The notes below the pieces were generated by a model. It saw only the letters and a program-made list of their open reading frames with translations. It made no database searches and was not told where the DNA came from. A DNA stretch of 64,000 nt from Helicoverpa zea. Taxonomy: Eukaryota > Arthropoda > Insecta > Lepidoptera > Noctuidae. Location of the stretch: positions 6,596,892 through 6,660,891 of the forward strand of contig NC_061480.1 of assembly GCF_022581195.2 (NCBI RefSeq), read 5' to 3'. This document shows, in pieces, positions 31,116 through 41,416 of this stretch. Each line of letters begins with the position of its first letter. Positions within the stretch are counted from its first letter, which is position 1. A program made the translations under genes and the position numbers.

Positions 31116-31745
31116 TCTGGAGCTATAACAACTAAAACTCTAAAATTCCTAAATCCTAGTTCAGTAAATAAAACTACATATTTATCCTTGCAGACTAACT
31201 AGCAAATTAAGATAGTATATTGGGAACGGCTGTAACTATTGCAACACGTGAATTTGTGAGTTACTTACCTACTACAGTAAAAATTAAGATCCCTCTTACG
31301 TTCTCAATTAGAATCACAATATCAAAGCGACATATCTGCCATGCATATTTCTTATATTACCATCTCAGTTGCACCTATTCAACACACCATCTCGCTATCT
31401 CTGTCCCCCATCATTGTTCTAAGAATGCAGTTGTTTACTTTAACATCGTTTAAAGGTCGGGTTACGATAGGAGCCCTGGATTTTGACTTCCATAAGAAAT
31501 TGTGTTCTTTTTTTAAATTAGTTTATCACTGGCCATGTGGCGTTGAGTTTCGTAGGTGTCAGATACCATGGAGGTTTAATGTGGACAGTTTCAGAACGTG
31601 ACGTGTGTCTGGGAATGGACTAAATTATTTTGGAGATGTCAAACATCCGCTGTTCCAAGAATATAATTCACAGCTGTAAACGACAGTCATATAATAGAAT
31701 AACTTTTTGTTTAAATCCTGTAACGCATTGTGATTCTTTGGGCCT
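31116..31745. other. Unassigned sequence
   Basis: Frames at 31220-31601 show no splice signals or family resemblance. Confidence 0.3.
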
Positions 31746-31747
31746 TA

Positions 31748-31877
31748 CTACAAAAACTTTAAACCCTGTTTTACACTTGTCTAATAAAATTTTGGCTGCA
31801 AAATGAACCATATGTCAACGTCATAATTTGACATTTTTTTAGACAAGGCATAAACTGACGTTTAAAAGTTTTTGTGG
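31748..31877. mobile_element. Mariner-like MITE, 130 bp
   Basis: The left end CTACAAAAACTTTAAAC and right end GTTTAAAAGTTTTTGTGG are inverses, flanked by TA on both sides (31746-31747, 31878-31879). This fits Tc1/mariner target choice. No coding capacity. Confidence 0.65.
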
Positions 31878-31892
31878 TAAGACGGTTTATGT

Positions 31893-31998
31893 CTTGAAGT
31901 CGAGGACGCCTAGTGGGTAAAGAACCCACCTCTTAAACACCAAAGCAACTTTTCTAAGTTTGCATGTACTTTCTAAGTATATCTTGGACACCAATTAC
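31893..31998 (+). mobile_element. RTE-tailed tRNA SINE, 5' fragment
   Basis: GTCGAGGACGCCTAGTGGGT (head) is joined by a deletion to CAAAGCAACTTTTCTAAG and ATGTACTTTCTAAGTATATC. Box B is lost. Confidence 0.6.
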
Positions 31999-31999
31999 T

Positions 32000-32309
32000 G
32001 ATTAAAATGTTTTACTTTAATTTTAATAAGAAGTGTTTTTTGTTTTGTATAATTTTCTAGTTTAAATTCTATCATTATTTAGCGTGTATTGGTTAACCTA
32101 GAATTGGCGACTGTGTAAGTCCTAGTAATAACAGAAATTGTACTCTAAGCTTTATCTACACAGAAGCTGTTGGTAAACCCTTTAACAAATAAATTAATTA
32201 ATTAATTAAAAATAAAGGGATAGGTACATCTCGAGAAAATCTGGACTTTAAGTCTGAAATCACCTACCCGCATTATGGAAGCACCTGTGTGCGAGGAGCC
32301 CTGTACCCA
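32000..32309. other. AT-rich, with a LINE-tail-like end at about 32165-32215
   Basis: AGAAGCTGTTGGTAAACCC followed by an AATAAATTAATTAATTAA tail resembles the ends at 26000-26037 and 37140-37200. Confidence 0.35.
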
Positions 32310-32560
32310 GCAGTCATCATCTGCCTAGCCTTATCCGAACTACATATGTTGGGGTCAGCGGCCAGAACAAATTCCGCGTTTATAGATATGTAGTAGGTAG
32401 GATATTAAGTCTTTTGTAGCTAGCCCTAACGGTTTTGTGCGGTTAAATCCGCGTAGAGAGAGAACTACTTTCCGTACTAGGATAAATGAAATAGGGAGTA
32501 CACCTGTGTCTGCATAAATACTCGTACACTACAATACGCGTCCGTGGTCGATTATCGGCT
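32310..32560 (+). mobile_element. SINE pieces: RTE-tailed SINE end and Bm1-type fragment
   Basis: 32310-32370 is a minus-strand SINE end (TCATCTGCCTAGCC, TATGTTGGGGTCAG). 32485-32560 is a plus-strand Bm1-type piece (GAAATAGGGAGTACACCTGTG, CTGCATAAATACTCGTACAC). Confidence 0.5.
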
Positions 32561-32636
32561 AGGCTAGAACATCATTTCCTAAAAGCGGGTGAGACATACC
32601 TGTGTCTGTAAATAAATATACACATTATCTTTGTAT

Positions 32637-32790
32637 CGTCGTCCTCTAAGCCTTTTTCCCAACTATGTTGGGGTCGGCTTCCAGTCTAACCGGATTCAGC
32701 TGAGTACCAGTGTTTTACAAGGAGCGACTGTCTATCTGACCTCCCCAACCCAGTTACCCGGGCAACCCAATACCCCTTGGTTAGACTGCA
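32637..32790 (-). mobile_element. RTE-tailed tRNA SINE, 3' half
   Basis: It runs from CGTCCTCTAAGCCTTTTTCCC through GTCGGCTTCCAGTCTAACCG to ACCCCTTGGTTAGACTG. It is close to the consensus. Confidence 0.75.
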
Positions 32791-33054
32791 CATTCTCTTT
32801 GTATGACTCTCTATAATATGAAGAGTTAAACCCAAAACTGACATTATAACGTTGAAAACAAAAGAACGCCTTTATTTGTATCAATGTTACAATTGTAGTA
32901 ATAAAACGGTTTCCAAGGCGTAAAAATACAAGTAGGTATTTGTGAGTGCAATGCGATGCATTTTTGCTGCATCATCGTACATCTGCCGTTATTCTTCATT
33001 TGGAGACGGATGTATTGTTTTAAATCTAATACAGCCGTTAAGGGAGGAAGGAAA

Positions 33055-33190
33055 CATAGCGGAGATGCCGTAAGGAAGGTAGGTCAGGCGCCTTCTTGTA
33101 CGTCAAGCAACGTACGGTAGGCGTGATCAGATACTAGAACTAACGAGACGTTCCAGTTCCCTGTCAAATCAATACTAATCTGTCAAAGAT
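33055..33190 (+). repeat. Unclassified interspersed repeat, copy 2
   Basis: Matches 4165-4290 in order and spacing. Confidence 0.5.
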
Positions 33191-33624
33191 TGGTCTAGAT
33201 CCGCTGTCATAGACACACATATAGCAGTCAAACTTATAACCACCCTCCTTTCGTGTCTGTGGGTCAAATAACATTTCTTTTAATTTGTCTAACAACTGAA
33301 TTAGACAAATTTTAAAAGTTTTTAAAAGTTCTTTTTTTAAAACAAAGTTAAAGTTTAGCAAAATTTTTGCGAATTATTAACTGTCCACTGTAATTTCGTG
33401 GAATTGACACCTGAACTGTTTTTTACAGTTTCCCTATTTAAAAAAAAATATAATTTGGTACTTAGATATTAATTATTATATAAGAACTCATAGGATTTGA
33501 ATGAGGAAAAGGGAAGACAACCTCGTTTGCCTTACTTTATGTTATTTTCTTGTTTATGATTAAAACAAATCGCGACATTAGGTATGTCGATCAGTTTGAC
33601 TCAGTTAGGTAATTTTAACAGACA
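33191..33624. other. Unassigned AT-rich sequence
   Basis: No supported features. Confidence 0.3.
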
Positions 33625-33815
33625 GTTCCTTCTCCACCCTGAGGGAACAACTTTCCGCACTCTAATAAAAAGCATAGAGCAACTGTCTATCTCTGTTTCG
33701 AGGATCTATCAGGACCTATCTTTATCCCAAACTTCATCTAGGTCGATGAGACGTTTTAGTGTAAAAGGGTACCCAAACAAACTCACTGTCACATTTGTAA
33801 CATTAATGAGGATTT
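33625..33815 (-). mobile_element. Helitron fragment related to the helicase-bearing copy
   Basis: CCCTGAGGGAACAACTTTCCG, TTTATCCCAAACTTCATC, AGACGTTTTAGTGTAAAAGG, CAAACAAACTCACTGTCACAT and AATGAGGAT give the minus-strand order of the 24400-24560 end. Confidence 0.5.
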
Positions 33816-34017
33816 TGTGGGATTTACCAAAGTTTTGTGGTGGTCAAAAATCCCAAAATTTAATAAAGTAAATAACAATCATTTACACTTATGGAAAAAC
33901 ATTACCTACATTAAAACAGAACGTGTTTAAATTATTACTTAAATTACTAACAATAAGCATTAGTCAGTCACCTAGTAGGTAACTAATTTTATCCTACATC
34001 TGGAAAAAAATAAAATA

Positions 34018-35340
34018 TAAAGATAAAGATAAAGATAAAGATAAATTTATTCGCAAATATGGGTACAATACAGGTGACACAGATACATTACAATAGTTCA
34101 GCCATATTTTGCCATGAAGGCATGCAAATTTAAATAGTTTTTTTTTTTTTTTTTTTAAGACATAAACAGATTTTTTTTAAAGGACATTATAAGTAAAAAT
34201 AAAATAAACTAAATTAAAAAATGACATATACTAGTAATTAACTTACATAAGGCTTTCAATAGCATTATTATCAATCCTGATTAAAATACTTTATATAGTA
34301 AAGTCTTTTTCATTGAGGAATTCACTTATACTGTAGTAACTTTTATTCAGTAGAAATTTTCGCAGTTTCTTTTTAAATTTCAATAGGGGTAATTCTTTCC
34401 ACTGTTTAGGTATTTTATTATATATCACCGGAGCCATGCAGTAAACACTTTTGCGCATAAGTGCTGTTTTAGATGTTTGTAGATAAAGTAAACTATTGTT
34501 GCGCCTACTCCGTGGGAAATTATCGGCCAGGAGTTGAAATTTATTCGGGTTTGATTTGACAAATAAAGCTATTTCTAGGATGTACAGACAGGGTAGGGTT
34601 AATATATTATATTCTTTGAAATATGGCATGCAGCTATCAGTGGTTTGCAACTTAAAGATAGCTCTTATACATCTTTTTTGTGCTTTGAAAGCTGTTTCTC
34701 TTCCCGAAGAGTTACCCCAAAAAATAATACCGTACCGTAGGTGCGATTCCACTAGGCCATAATAGGCCGTGAGAAGCGCATCCATATATACTATTGAGGA
34801 TAGTGTATGCAAAGCGTATGCGGACTTACTAATTTTTTTACATAGAGTGTCAATGTGAGATTCCCAATTTAGTTTTTGATCTATTATGAGTCCCAGAAAT
34901 TTTGTATTCACTACTTCTTCTATTATATTATTACCGTGCTGAATGTTAATATTAATGCTAGGAGTACGCTGTCTAAAATGAATAGTTTTTGTTTTAGTCA
35001 AATTAATTTTTAAATTATTAGAGTCTAACCAGTTCACAGCCTGTTCTAAACTATTATTGATATCACTTCTATATGATTCTATAACTTGACAAGGTATTGT
35101 TATGGTGCTATCGTCTGCAAACAATGTCACTGGGTGTTTAATACATTTTGGTAAGTCATTTATGTATAAAATAAATATGAAAGGGCCTAATACACTCCCC
35201 TGTGGTACTCCAAATAAAACTTCACGTTCGGTGGACCTAAATATTTCTTCGCGCTTATTATGTATGTTAATTTTAGTTATCTCAGTTTTTTGTATTCTAT
35301 TTTTTAGGTAAGATTCGAGTAGACTAAGTACATTGCCTAA
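34018..35340 (-). mobile_element. CR1-type LINE, 5'-truncated
   Basis: The minus-strand element ends in a (TTTATC)n tail (34018-34048), preceded by a 3' UTR with a GGGTACAATACAGG/CCTGTATTGTACCC block. A second 3' fragment of a related element lies at 41417-41930. Short tandem tails instead of poly(A) are the rule for CR1-type LINEs. Confidence 0.8.
34291..35340 (-). CDS. CR1/Daphne-type reverse transcriptase, C-terminal half
   Basis: The frame is open from about 35340 to the stop at 34291. It includes GNVLSLLESYLKNRIQ, motif B GVPQGSVLGPFIFILYIND (near 35175-35210) and the catalytic FADD at about 35120. Then come the thumb signature NNLKINLTKTKTIHF, KFLGLIIDQKLNWESHI, and the typical LLTAYYGLVESHLRYGI and CIRAIF motifs. 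The GTG at 35130 is internal (Val), not a start. The endonuclease, fingers and motif A are missing, so it is inactive though free of stops. Clade is CR1-like; a Daphne-type subgroup is my best guess. Confidence 0.85.
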   Translation of the reverse strand, partial: LGNVLSLLESYLKNRIQKTEITKINIHNKREEIFRSTEREVLFGVPQGSVLGPFIFILYINDLPKCIKHPVTLFADDSTITIPCQVIESYRSDINNSLEQAVNWLDSNNLKINLTKTKTIHFRQRTPSININIQHGNNIIEEVVNTKFLGLIIDQKLNWESHIDTLCKKISKSAYALHTLSSIVYMDALLTAYYGLVESHLRYGIIFWGNSSGRETAFKAQKRCIRAIFKLQTTDSCMPYFKEYNILTLPCLYILEIALFVKSNPNKFQLLADNFPRSRRNNSLLYLQTSKTALMRKSVYCMAPVIYNKIPKQWKELPLLKFKKKLRKFLLNKSYYSISEFLNEKDFTI

Positions 35341-35864
35341 GTATAATACCTGAGTACAATATTGTTTTATTTATTTTATTCTCCCTAACTAATATTAATA
35401 TATCAAAATAAACTACCTACTTAAATACAGTAAAATTGATTAAAATATAAAATGTTCATAAACTTATTCCTGAAGAGGGATACCTATTATGGAATGTTCC
35501 GGAACTTCCCGGAGCAACATCAGACCTCTACCTCACAGGATAGAATAATTTGAATATGTACTGATATTTTTCCACTTATATAATTTAAAAATCCAGTTTT
35601 ACCAAGGAGTATAAACTCGCCCAGGTAAAGGAGGTCTGATAGGCAGTTACTCCATATAAAACACTGGCTGAATCTTGTAAAACAGGAAACAGCTAGTAAA
35701 CAATAATCAGTTTGACAACTGCCAGATAATTTTATACAAGTGATGTTCTAATTATGAAATAATTTAGTATTGATAATTGCTATCTAAAAATTATGACACT
35801 GGACATTAACTTTTTAATATTACCAACTTAAGAAAGATAAGTAGTTAACAGTAATTAGACATTG
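35341..35864. other. AT-rich, with one SINE scrap
   Basis: 35600-35668 carries ACCAAGGAGTATAAACTCG, GGAGGTCTGATAGGCAGTTAC and AAAACACTGG from the tRNA SINE (plus strand). Confidence 0.4.
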
Positions 35865-36065
35865 TAAGAGACTGGCTGTTTTCATACAAGTTAACTCGCT
35901 TCCCAGGGGAACTGTTTCTCATACCTGCATAAAATATAGTATATGATACTTGGCGATAGTGAAGCAATCCAACAGTGAAAGAATTTTTGAAATCGGTTCA
36001 GTAGTTGAGAAGCCTTAAGAGTACAAATAAAACATGTTTCCTCTTTATTATATTCTGTATTATTT
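35865..36065 (-). mobile_element. Degraded Helitron
   Basis: CTGGCTGTTTTCATACAAG, TGCATAAAATATAGTATATG, GTGAAAGAATTTTTGAAATCGG and GTTTCCTCTTTATTATATT follow the family order. Confidence 0.55.
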
Positions 36066-36550
36066 AGCAGCTATTATTTAATTAATTATCTAAAGTAAAT
36101 AACCACTATCTAACTAACCATTCATTATTTATACACACTAATTAACTTCCTAATACAAGATGGTAGACCAAAGATTGTAAAAAATTAAAACTGACTTCAA
36201 TAATATACCTAAAACCTTGTCTAAATTCTGACAAATACTACCTATCTTGAAAACCTCATAAAAATCAGTTCAGCCAAACGTGAGATAATTGCACAAAACG
36301 AGAAACTCATTTATTTTGTCAGTTGATTAAAATAGGTTTTTATCACCTCTAAACTATTATGAACCTCCTTGTACCAGTAAACTTACCAGTTAATATTTCT
36401 ACTATTACTTAACTATGTAAATAAGTACCTACATTTATTATTTCAAACTTTATTTTACTTATATAATATTTATGCAATCAGTTATATACTTACTTGAGTA
36501 AATACTCATTTCAATATGTCACTTTAAAGGTTTAAGCTTCTTATAAAACG

Positions 36551-36754
36551 CTAGCTGTTTTCCCCCGGTTTCACTTGTGTCCCGTGGAAACTGCTGCCCA
36601 TACTGGGATAAAATATAGCCTATGTTACTCGGGAAGAGTGTAGCTTTCCAACAGTGAAAGAATTTCTCAAATCGTTTCAGTGGTTTCAGAGCCTTTTAGG
36701 TATAAACATACAAACAAAATATGTTTTTTCTCTTTCTTATATTATAAGTAAAGA
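36551..36754 (-). mobile_element. Non-autonomous Helitron, nearly full length
   Basis: On the minus strand it starts TCTTTACTTATAATATAAG and ends at CTAG (36551-36554), with GTGAAAGAATTTCTCAAATCG and GGGATAAAATATAGCCTATG inside. Confidence 0.7.
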
Positions 36755-37960
36755 TTAATGTGTTCAGAATATTTTTGTTGACAATATTTCTTTACTTTTT
36801 ATCTAAAGAAAGATATGAAAGTTATTTTTAAGTAAGTGTGTGATGAAATTTGGGACATATAATTATGTAAGTCAAGTACATGATTATTTTATTTTATATT
36901 ATGTATATCTTGCAAGTAGGTACTTTCTTTGTAATTTGTAAAAAAAAAAGTTCTAATTTTGACCTTATTAATTTGATTTTTCTCTCATGTTTGTTTGTAT
37001 AGTTTTCTAATGTTAATGTTAATTCTGTATGTTTTCGTATTTTTATTATGTTTATTTAGCTTAAATAACTTTCAATTATTTAAGCCCTTTACTTTACAAC
37101 TTACAATTTTTGTCAATTTATTAAATGCAGCTGTTGATGAAAGAAGCTGTTGAAAGAAGCTGTTGGTGTTCCTTTACTAATAAATAAAAAAATATATAAT
37201 CCTCTGTTAGCTAAGTATATCTTGTATTGCTGAGCTCAATAAAAATAAAAATGATTAAATATCATGATCAATTTTAATTGGTAATTTGTAATTTGGTGAT
37301 TAAGTAAGCACATTAAAAATACTGTAGACACTTAACAATTCAAGATTGCTAATTATTTTTTTTTTCAATTCAAATTATCAATTTATTCAGTGTCAAAAAC
37401 ATTGATTTTTGGTATTTCAAAAAATTTTTTTAAGTCCATAGAATAGTACAGAAATGTACTAACCAAAGCTTTTTGTATTCATGAGAAAATGAAGAAAATA
37501 ATTCAGAATTTGAATTTTGAAAATAGTGAAGTTTATTAGGTGGATATTTTTGCCAGAAAAGTTTAGCTTGCCATTTAATTATTATCGACAAATAATCTGA
37601 CATTTTACCTTTCTGTACCTATTTAAAAACTAAACAGACTGCACAATTCTAATAAAATGATAATTCTAAATTCTAATGGATAAATATTAAACTTTTTTGA
37701 TAAAATTAGAATTTATCACACTGGCTGAATTTATTTTTATTTTTTAAAGCAGGTATTCCTTTTTCAAATTCATACTTCTCCAGTTATTCATTTGTCTCAT
37801 GGTAATGTTTACAGTTGTATGGTGTCAGAGTTCTAAGGTTATGTCAAAGATAGATACAGGAACTCCTTGGTGCAACAGGGTCAATTAAACGCATTCGTCG
37901 CCGTAGAACTAATATAAATAGTGAGTGGAGCCCTACGAGGTCATTGTAGAAAGGTTCCTG
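36755..37960. other. Very AT-rich sequence, no repeats recognised except a LINE-like tail
   Basis: 37125-37200 (GCTGTTGGTGTTCC, TTTACTAATAAATAAAAAAAT) looks like a LINE 3' end. The rest reads as simple AT-rich intron or spacer. Confidence 0.35.
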
Positions 37961-37968
37961 GTACTTAC

Positions 37969-38026
37969 AGGAGTGACCGTCCAGGTGAGCGAGGTGCGCC
38001 CAGGTCCGTGGCCACAGCTGCAGCAT
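37969..38026 (-). CDS. Possible first coding exon of a host gene (19 codons)
   Basis: On the minus strand an ATG at 38026 is followed by LQLWPRTWAHLAHLDGHS and a strong 5' splice site T|GTAAGTACC at 37969/37968 (phase 1). An in-frame TGA lies about 33 bases upstream, so this is the first ATG of its frame. The surrounding 1 kb is the only clearly repeat-poor, CpG-rich segment in the window. The start context is weak and I recognise no protein. If real, the downstream part of the gene would lie toward lower coordinates, across a long repeat-filled intron. Confidence 0.3.
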
Positions 38027-38179
38027 CCAACGCACAATAACACTAGCGGTGCACTTTCACAATCGGAATGCACCAGACGCAACTATCAAACAACTATGCA
38101 CTAAAAACTTGCACTTAACACAAACATTTTTCATAGGATCGTATCACACAAGTCAACGCTCGCAGTGTCCGTGTTCCTC

Positions 38180-38860
38180 ACCACTAACCCATATTCGGAC
38201 ACTATATTACTGTGTAATCAACGGAATTATTACCAATTTACGGCACCGCACTCGACGTCCGTTCGCCGCCGAGAAAATACTTGTAAAATATTTTTCGAAA
38301 GCGCATAGACGCGCCGCGGACCTTTCGAAAATGTATAAAATACGATAGCGCGCTAAATAGGAAAATCGATAAGGCCGTTGGAACGCCGCCGAACCGAAAC
38401 TAGAATAATAATTTATCAAAAAATGTAATAAAAACGACATTATTTTCTTGTGACGGTTCCGAGCTGTCAGAATTTTCTATGTACAATACGATCTATTTCA
38501 GCGGCGCGCTCGGCTCGACCGCCGAAACACTCCTAGCGAGTCGTTCCAATTCGGCCGGGTAGTCGTTGAGTGCGCGCGAAAATCGACTTTATCGGCATCG
38601 CCTCTTACGACTTTCCTACATTGCCGCTAATCGCGAAAAATACGAAACGGACTCGAATTTGTTTGTAAAACTTACGACGAGTAGTAATCAGTGGATTGGA
38701 AAATTCCAAATAATAAACGGCGAGCGGGCGCGCGGTATCCGTAGAAAGAAACGCGAGACACTGTTTTCGAAACAACATTGGCTCGACGTCATTTTTGGCG
38801 TATTTTGAGTTGGATCATGAACGGGAAAACTCGAAAGCGTTCGGTTGAGTAAAAGAGACG
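38180..38860. promoter_or_regulatory. CpG-rich, repeat-poor segment, possible promoter region
   Basis: Dense CG dinucleotides (GCGCCGCGG, GGCGGCGTTCC, CGGCGCGCTCGG) contrast with AT-rich surroundings. A plus-strand TATAAAA lies at about 38332. Long frames here (38566-38808 plus, 38207-38440 minus) overlap on both strands and probably reflect base composition. The promoter call rests on composition and the adjacent exon-like ATG plus donor. Confidence 0.3.
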
Positions 38861-39917
38861 GAATATATATTGATGCAAACAAAACTAATCTTTATTGCCA
38901 CAGATGTTCATACATTATAGTTTGAAATTGGTGTAATTTTATGTGAAAGTGAGTGAAGCCGTACTATTTTGAAGTTTTTTTCTATAATACGTATAGATAG
39001 GCTAGAGGAGAACGGCTGTTTTTCTATGTAAAACCGTGTATGTGTGAGTGACTTCCCGTATGTGTAGTTATCGTATGGATGAAAATGGTGTCTGTGTGTG
39101 TTTTTGTATTACGTTCATATAAAAATTGTATAGTCGGTGACTCGGCTGACGGAATCAATAATCTAAAAATTCATTTTTATATTTTTGAACGATCAGAAGA
39201 GGCAGATAGGTACTTGCCTAGTACGTTTTTTGACGGACTTTGTACTTTGGTCGGTTAGATTTTAACTAATCTAATAAAAGGTTTCCAAACTATGTAGATT
39301 GGCGCGTATTTATTCCACGTTAGGTAACTATTTCGTTCTGTAGGTATGCATTAAACAATCAGTTGAATATTCAATAGCTATTAGTACCTATCTGTGTACT
39401 TACAAACGATTGTTTGTACATTTGCGCGATTCTATTTTTAGTTTTTGGTTGTTCTAGATTTTAGTGGTTCCGGGTTCGATATTTAAATTTTGAATTTTGA
39501 CGCGAACGTGTTTTGTTTGTTTTTGAATTTGAATTTCGAATGTACCTACCTACTACCTTTTTAATTATTTTAGGCTCTTTAATTATTCTAACTTCAAATA
39601 GAAGATATTAGAGAACTGTTTACCTATAAAAAAAAATGCGTGTAACTTATACTCAATGCACTTGTTTATTGAGGCATTTTTAAGTTATTGATAAAAAATA
39701 TGAGTAGGCAGGTAAGTAGTACCACATAAGTTTGCGGTAGGTACTTCCTCCTAGTAAAATTCCATTGGCAATTTTTTTTTCAGTAAGTACGTAACATCTA
39801 ATATTCGTCATGTACCTAACGTAATAAATAATGACTAATGATAATGACAGTTAATTAACCAAGGAGTATGTTTGACACAGAGGTTTATTAATGTTAAGGG
39901 TAAGTATATCTTAATGA
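38861..39917. other. AT-rich, unassigned
   Basis: GTGTGTGT-type patches at 39040-39110. No repeats with clear ends. Confidence 0.3.
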
Positions 39918-39985
39918 CGGCTTGGCGAAGTGGCCAAGGAGTTTGCGTCTATGCTCTCGCGGGTTCGATTCCCGCGCGGGCCTTG
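39918..39985 (+). repeat. tRNA-like fragment
   Basis: A perfect T-arm (GCGGG-TTCGATT-CCCGC) follows a box A-like TGGCGAAGTGGCCAAGG. A weak acceptor pairing (GGCTTGG with GCGGGCC, including two G-T pairs) can be drawn, but total length is only about 64 bases. It is better read as a tRNA pseudogene or the head of a SINE than as a tRNA gene. Confidence 0.4.
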
Positions 39986-40135
39986 AGTGACGATAGGTAA
40001 GTGGATTTTTCATTGAATGACGTTAGATTTGGAATAATGATGCAAAAATATATGAATGTAGCAGACGTAAAAATCATCCCCTAAAAATTAATTAGCTGCA
40101 TATAGACAATGCGTTCTCATGATTTACTCCATTTA

Positions 40136-40308
40136 GGGTCAATTCCCACTGAAAGAGCAGCGGCCGGCAGCGGCCGTAAGAGCACGGACAATGTAAGAGC
40201 GCGGCGCGGCGCGGCGCAGCGCGGCGCCGCGCGGCCCGCCGCGCTCGCACTCAATCACTTGCAGTTACGGCCGCTGCTGGCCGCTGCTCTTTCAGTGGGA
40301 ATTGACCC
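40136..40308. mobile_element. MITE, 173 bp, GGGTCAATTCCCACTG ends
   Basis: The ends GGGTCAATTCCCACTGAAAG and its inverse continue inward as GC-rich near-palindrome (AGCGGCCGGCAGCGGCCGTAA against TTACGGCCGCTGCTGGCCGCT). TTTA flanks both sides (40132-40135, 40309-40312). The centre is a GCGGC-rich stretch. The whole element folds into one hairpin. Confidence 0.8.
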
Positions 40309-40384
40309 TTTATTGATCAAAATCGCATGAAAGACCGTGAATTAGTTTGAGTTTCGCGCAAACAGTTACCGCAAAAAGCACGTT

Positions 40385-40505
40385 TCGATCGATCATGCTG
40401 CCCAATTGTCAACCCCATCTGCCCGTGGTGAACCCACCTGAATACCGGACTAGGCTCTAGCGACCGACTGGTGCTGGTATAACCACCACACAGCACCAAG
40501 TACTC
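40385..40505 (+). repeat. Unclassified repeat shared with 54935-55015
   Basis: AATTG(T/C)CAACC, CTGG(T)GAAC and ACCACCACA(CA)GCACCA blocks occur in the same order in both places. The copy here has about 40 extra bases in the middle. Confidence 0.4.
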
Positions 40506-40515
40506 TGCCTAGTAG

Positions 40516-40662
40516 CTCTGCCTCATTAGGACGCCAATGGCGACGACGTAAACAATTGACTGTCGAGACGCCATGGCCACTCGACTTGGCGACCTTTGGA
40601 TGCCAGAAGTAGCCAGGCCTGCGCCGCGGGCGACGTCACCATGGCGTCTCAATGAGGCAGAG
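40516..40662. mobile_element. MITE with CTCTGCCTCATT terminal inverted repeats, short form
   Basis: The ends are CTCTGCCTCATT and AATGAGGCAGAG. The interior matches 3440-3560 (ACGACGTAAACAATTGACTG, GACGCCATGGCCACTCGA, TTGGCGACCTTTGGATG). It is an internally deleted version of 3174-3562. Confidence 0.75.
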
Positions 40663-40687
40663 CTCTAAATGCCCTGCTCGGAGATGG

Positions 40688-40868
40688 TCAGCAGCATCTC
40701 TTCTTCTTCTCCCCTGTTCCCAATTTTATTTGGGGTCGGCGAGATATGTCTTCTTCTTCCATTTTTCCTAGTCACTCGTCATTCTGACACTCACTCCCTT
40801 CCTATTCATGTCATCTTTCAGGCAATCCATCCTTCTTTTCTTAGGTCTTCCTCTTCCTCTCCATCCAT
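40688..40868 (-). mobile_element. RTE retrotransposon 3'-end fragment
   Basis: The plus strand reads TCTTCTTCTCCCCTGTTCCCA, TTTGGGGTCGGCGAGATATG, CATGTCATCTTTCAGGCAATCC and ATCCATCTACATTCAGCA, the inverse of the RTE end at 21768-21950. It is interrupted on its 5' side by a short retroposed element. Confidence 0.75.
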
Positions 40869-40880
40869 CTACATTCAGCA
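40868..40880. repeat. Left target duplication of short retroposed element
   Basis: TCTACATTCAGCA, repeated at 40985-40997. Confidence 0.85.
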
Positions 40881-40984
40881 TTTTTTTTTATTGTCATCTC
40901 GCAGTTCAGCCTAGGAGACCGTGTACTGCTAAACCGGACTTTTCCCTGTGGATGCCTAGGATTTAAGGCCTCCAGCCAGGGGCG
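40881..40984 (-). mobile_element. Short A-tailed retroposed RNA-like element, 104 bp
   Basis: The minus strand runs CGCCCCTGGCTGGAGGCC, CATCCACAGGGAAAAGTCCG, TTTAGCAGTACACGG, CCTAGGCTGAACTGCGAGATG and ends in AAAAAAAAA. A 13-bp duplication flanks it exactly. GCAGT/ACTGC encloses an inner G(T/C)CT-CCT-AGGC hairpin. The same element is at 57001-57111 with its own 12-bp duplication, so these are two independent insertions. It has no pol III boxes I can see. Confidence 0.8.
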
Positions 40985-40997
40985 TCTACATTCAGCA

Positions 40998-41115
40998 GCA
41001 TCTCCGAAGCTAAGAATACCCCACACTGCGCTCACCACCACGCATGGCCAGCGCGGTGAGTATGGGCAAATGCCCTCAGCTTGGGGTAGGCAGCAATCCA
41101 GCAGTGGACGATGTT
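40998..41115 (+). mobile_element. SINE 3'-region fragment
   Basis: CACTGCGCTCACCACCACGC, GGCCAGCGCGGTGAGTATGGG, GGCAGCAATCCAGCAGTGGACG: order known from moth SINE tails. Adjacent to the interrupted RTE piece. Confidence 0.45.
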
Positions 41116-41416
41116 CTATCGTATAAGATTTCATTATTATGATACTCTGTCGTACATAGTCAAACAACAATATTGTCACATTGTTTTATTTGAAATATGT
41201 CAAGACATTTGAATGGGTAACTAAAATAAATCTTCATAAAAATTGGCACTTCTATAGAATTCTACGTAGATCTTATAAGTTGTTTAGGTTTTTCTCAAGA
41301 GATTCGTCATTTTGCCTCGAAATGCAGCAAAATACTTATGTAAGTAAAGTACCTACGATAGATTACCCACCTATTGAGCTGGTTGTTAGTTAGGCTGCCA
41401 CTACAAAATATCTGGA

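Noticed and set aside
33584..33871. 95-residue plus-strand frame
   Set aside because: Its sequence is a degraded minus-strand Helitron (CAAACAAACTCACTGTCACAT, AATGAGGAT end).
38566..38808. 80-residue plus-strand frame in the CpG-rich segment
   Set aside because: It begins at TTG, has no splice or start support and overlaps frames on the other strand; base composition explains it.
39918..39985. Functional tRNA gene
   Set aside because: The T-arm is perfect, but the body is too short and no standard anticodon arm can be drawn.
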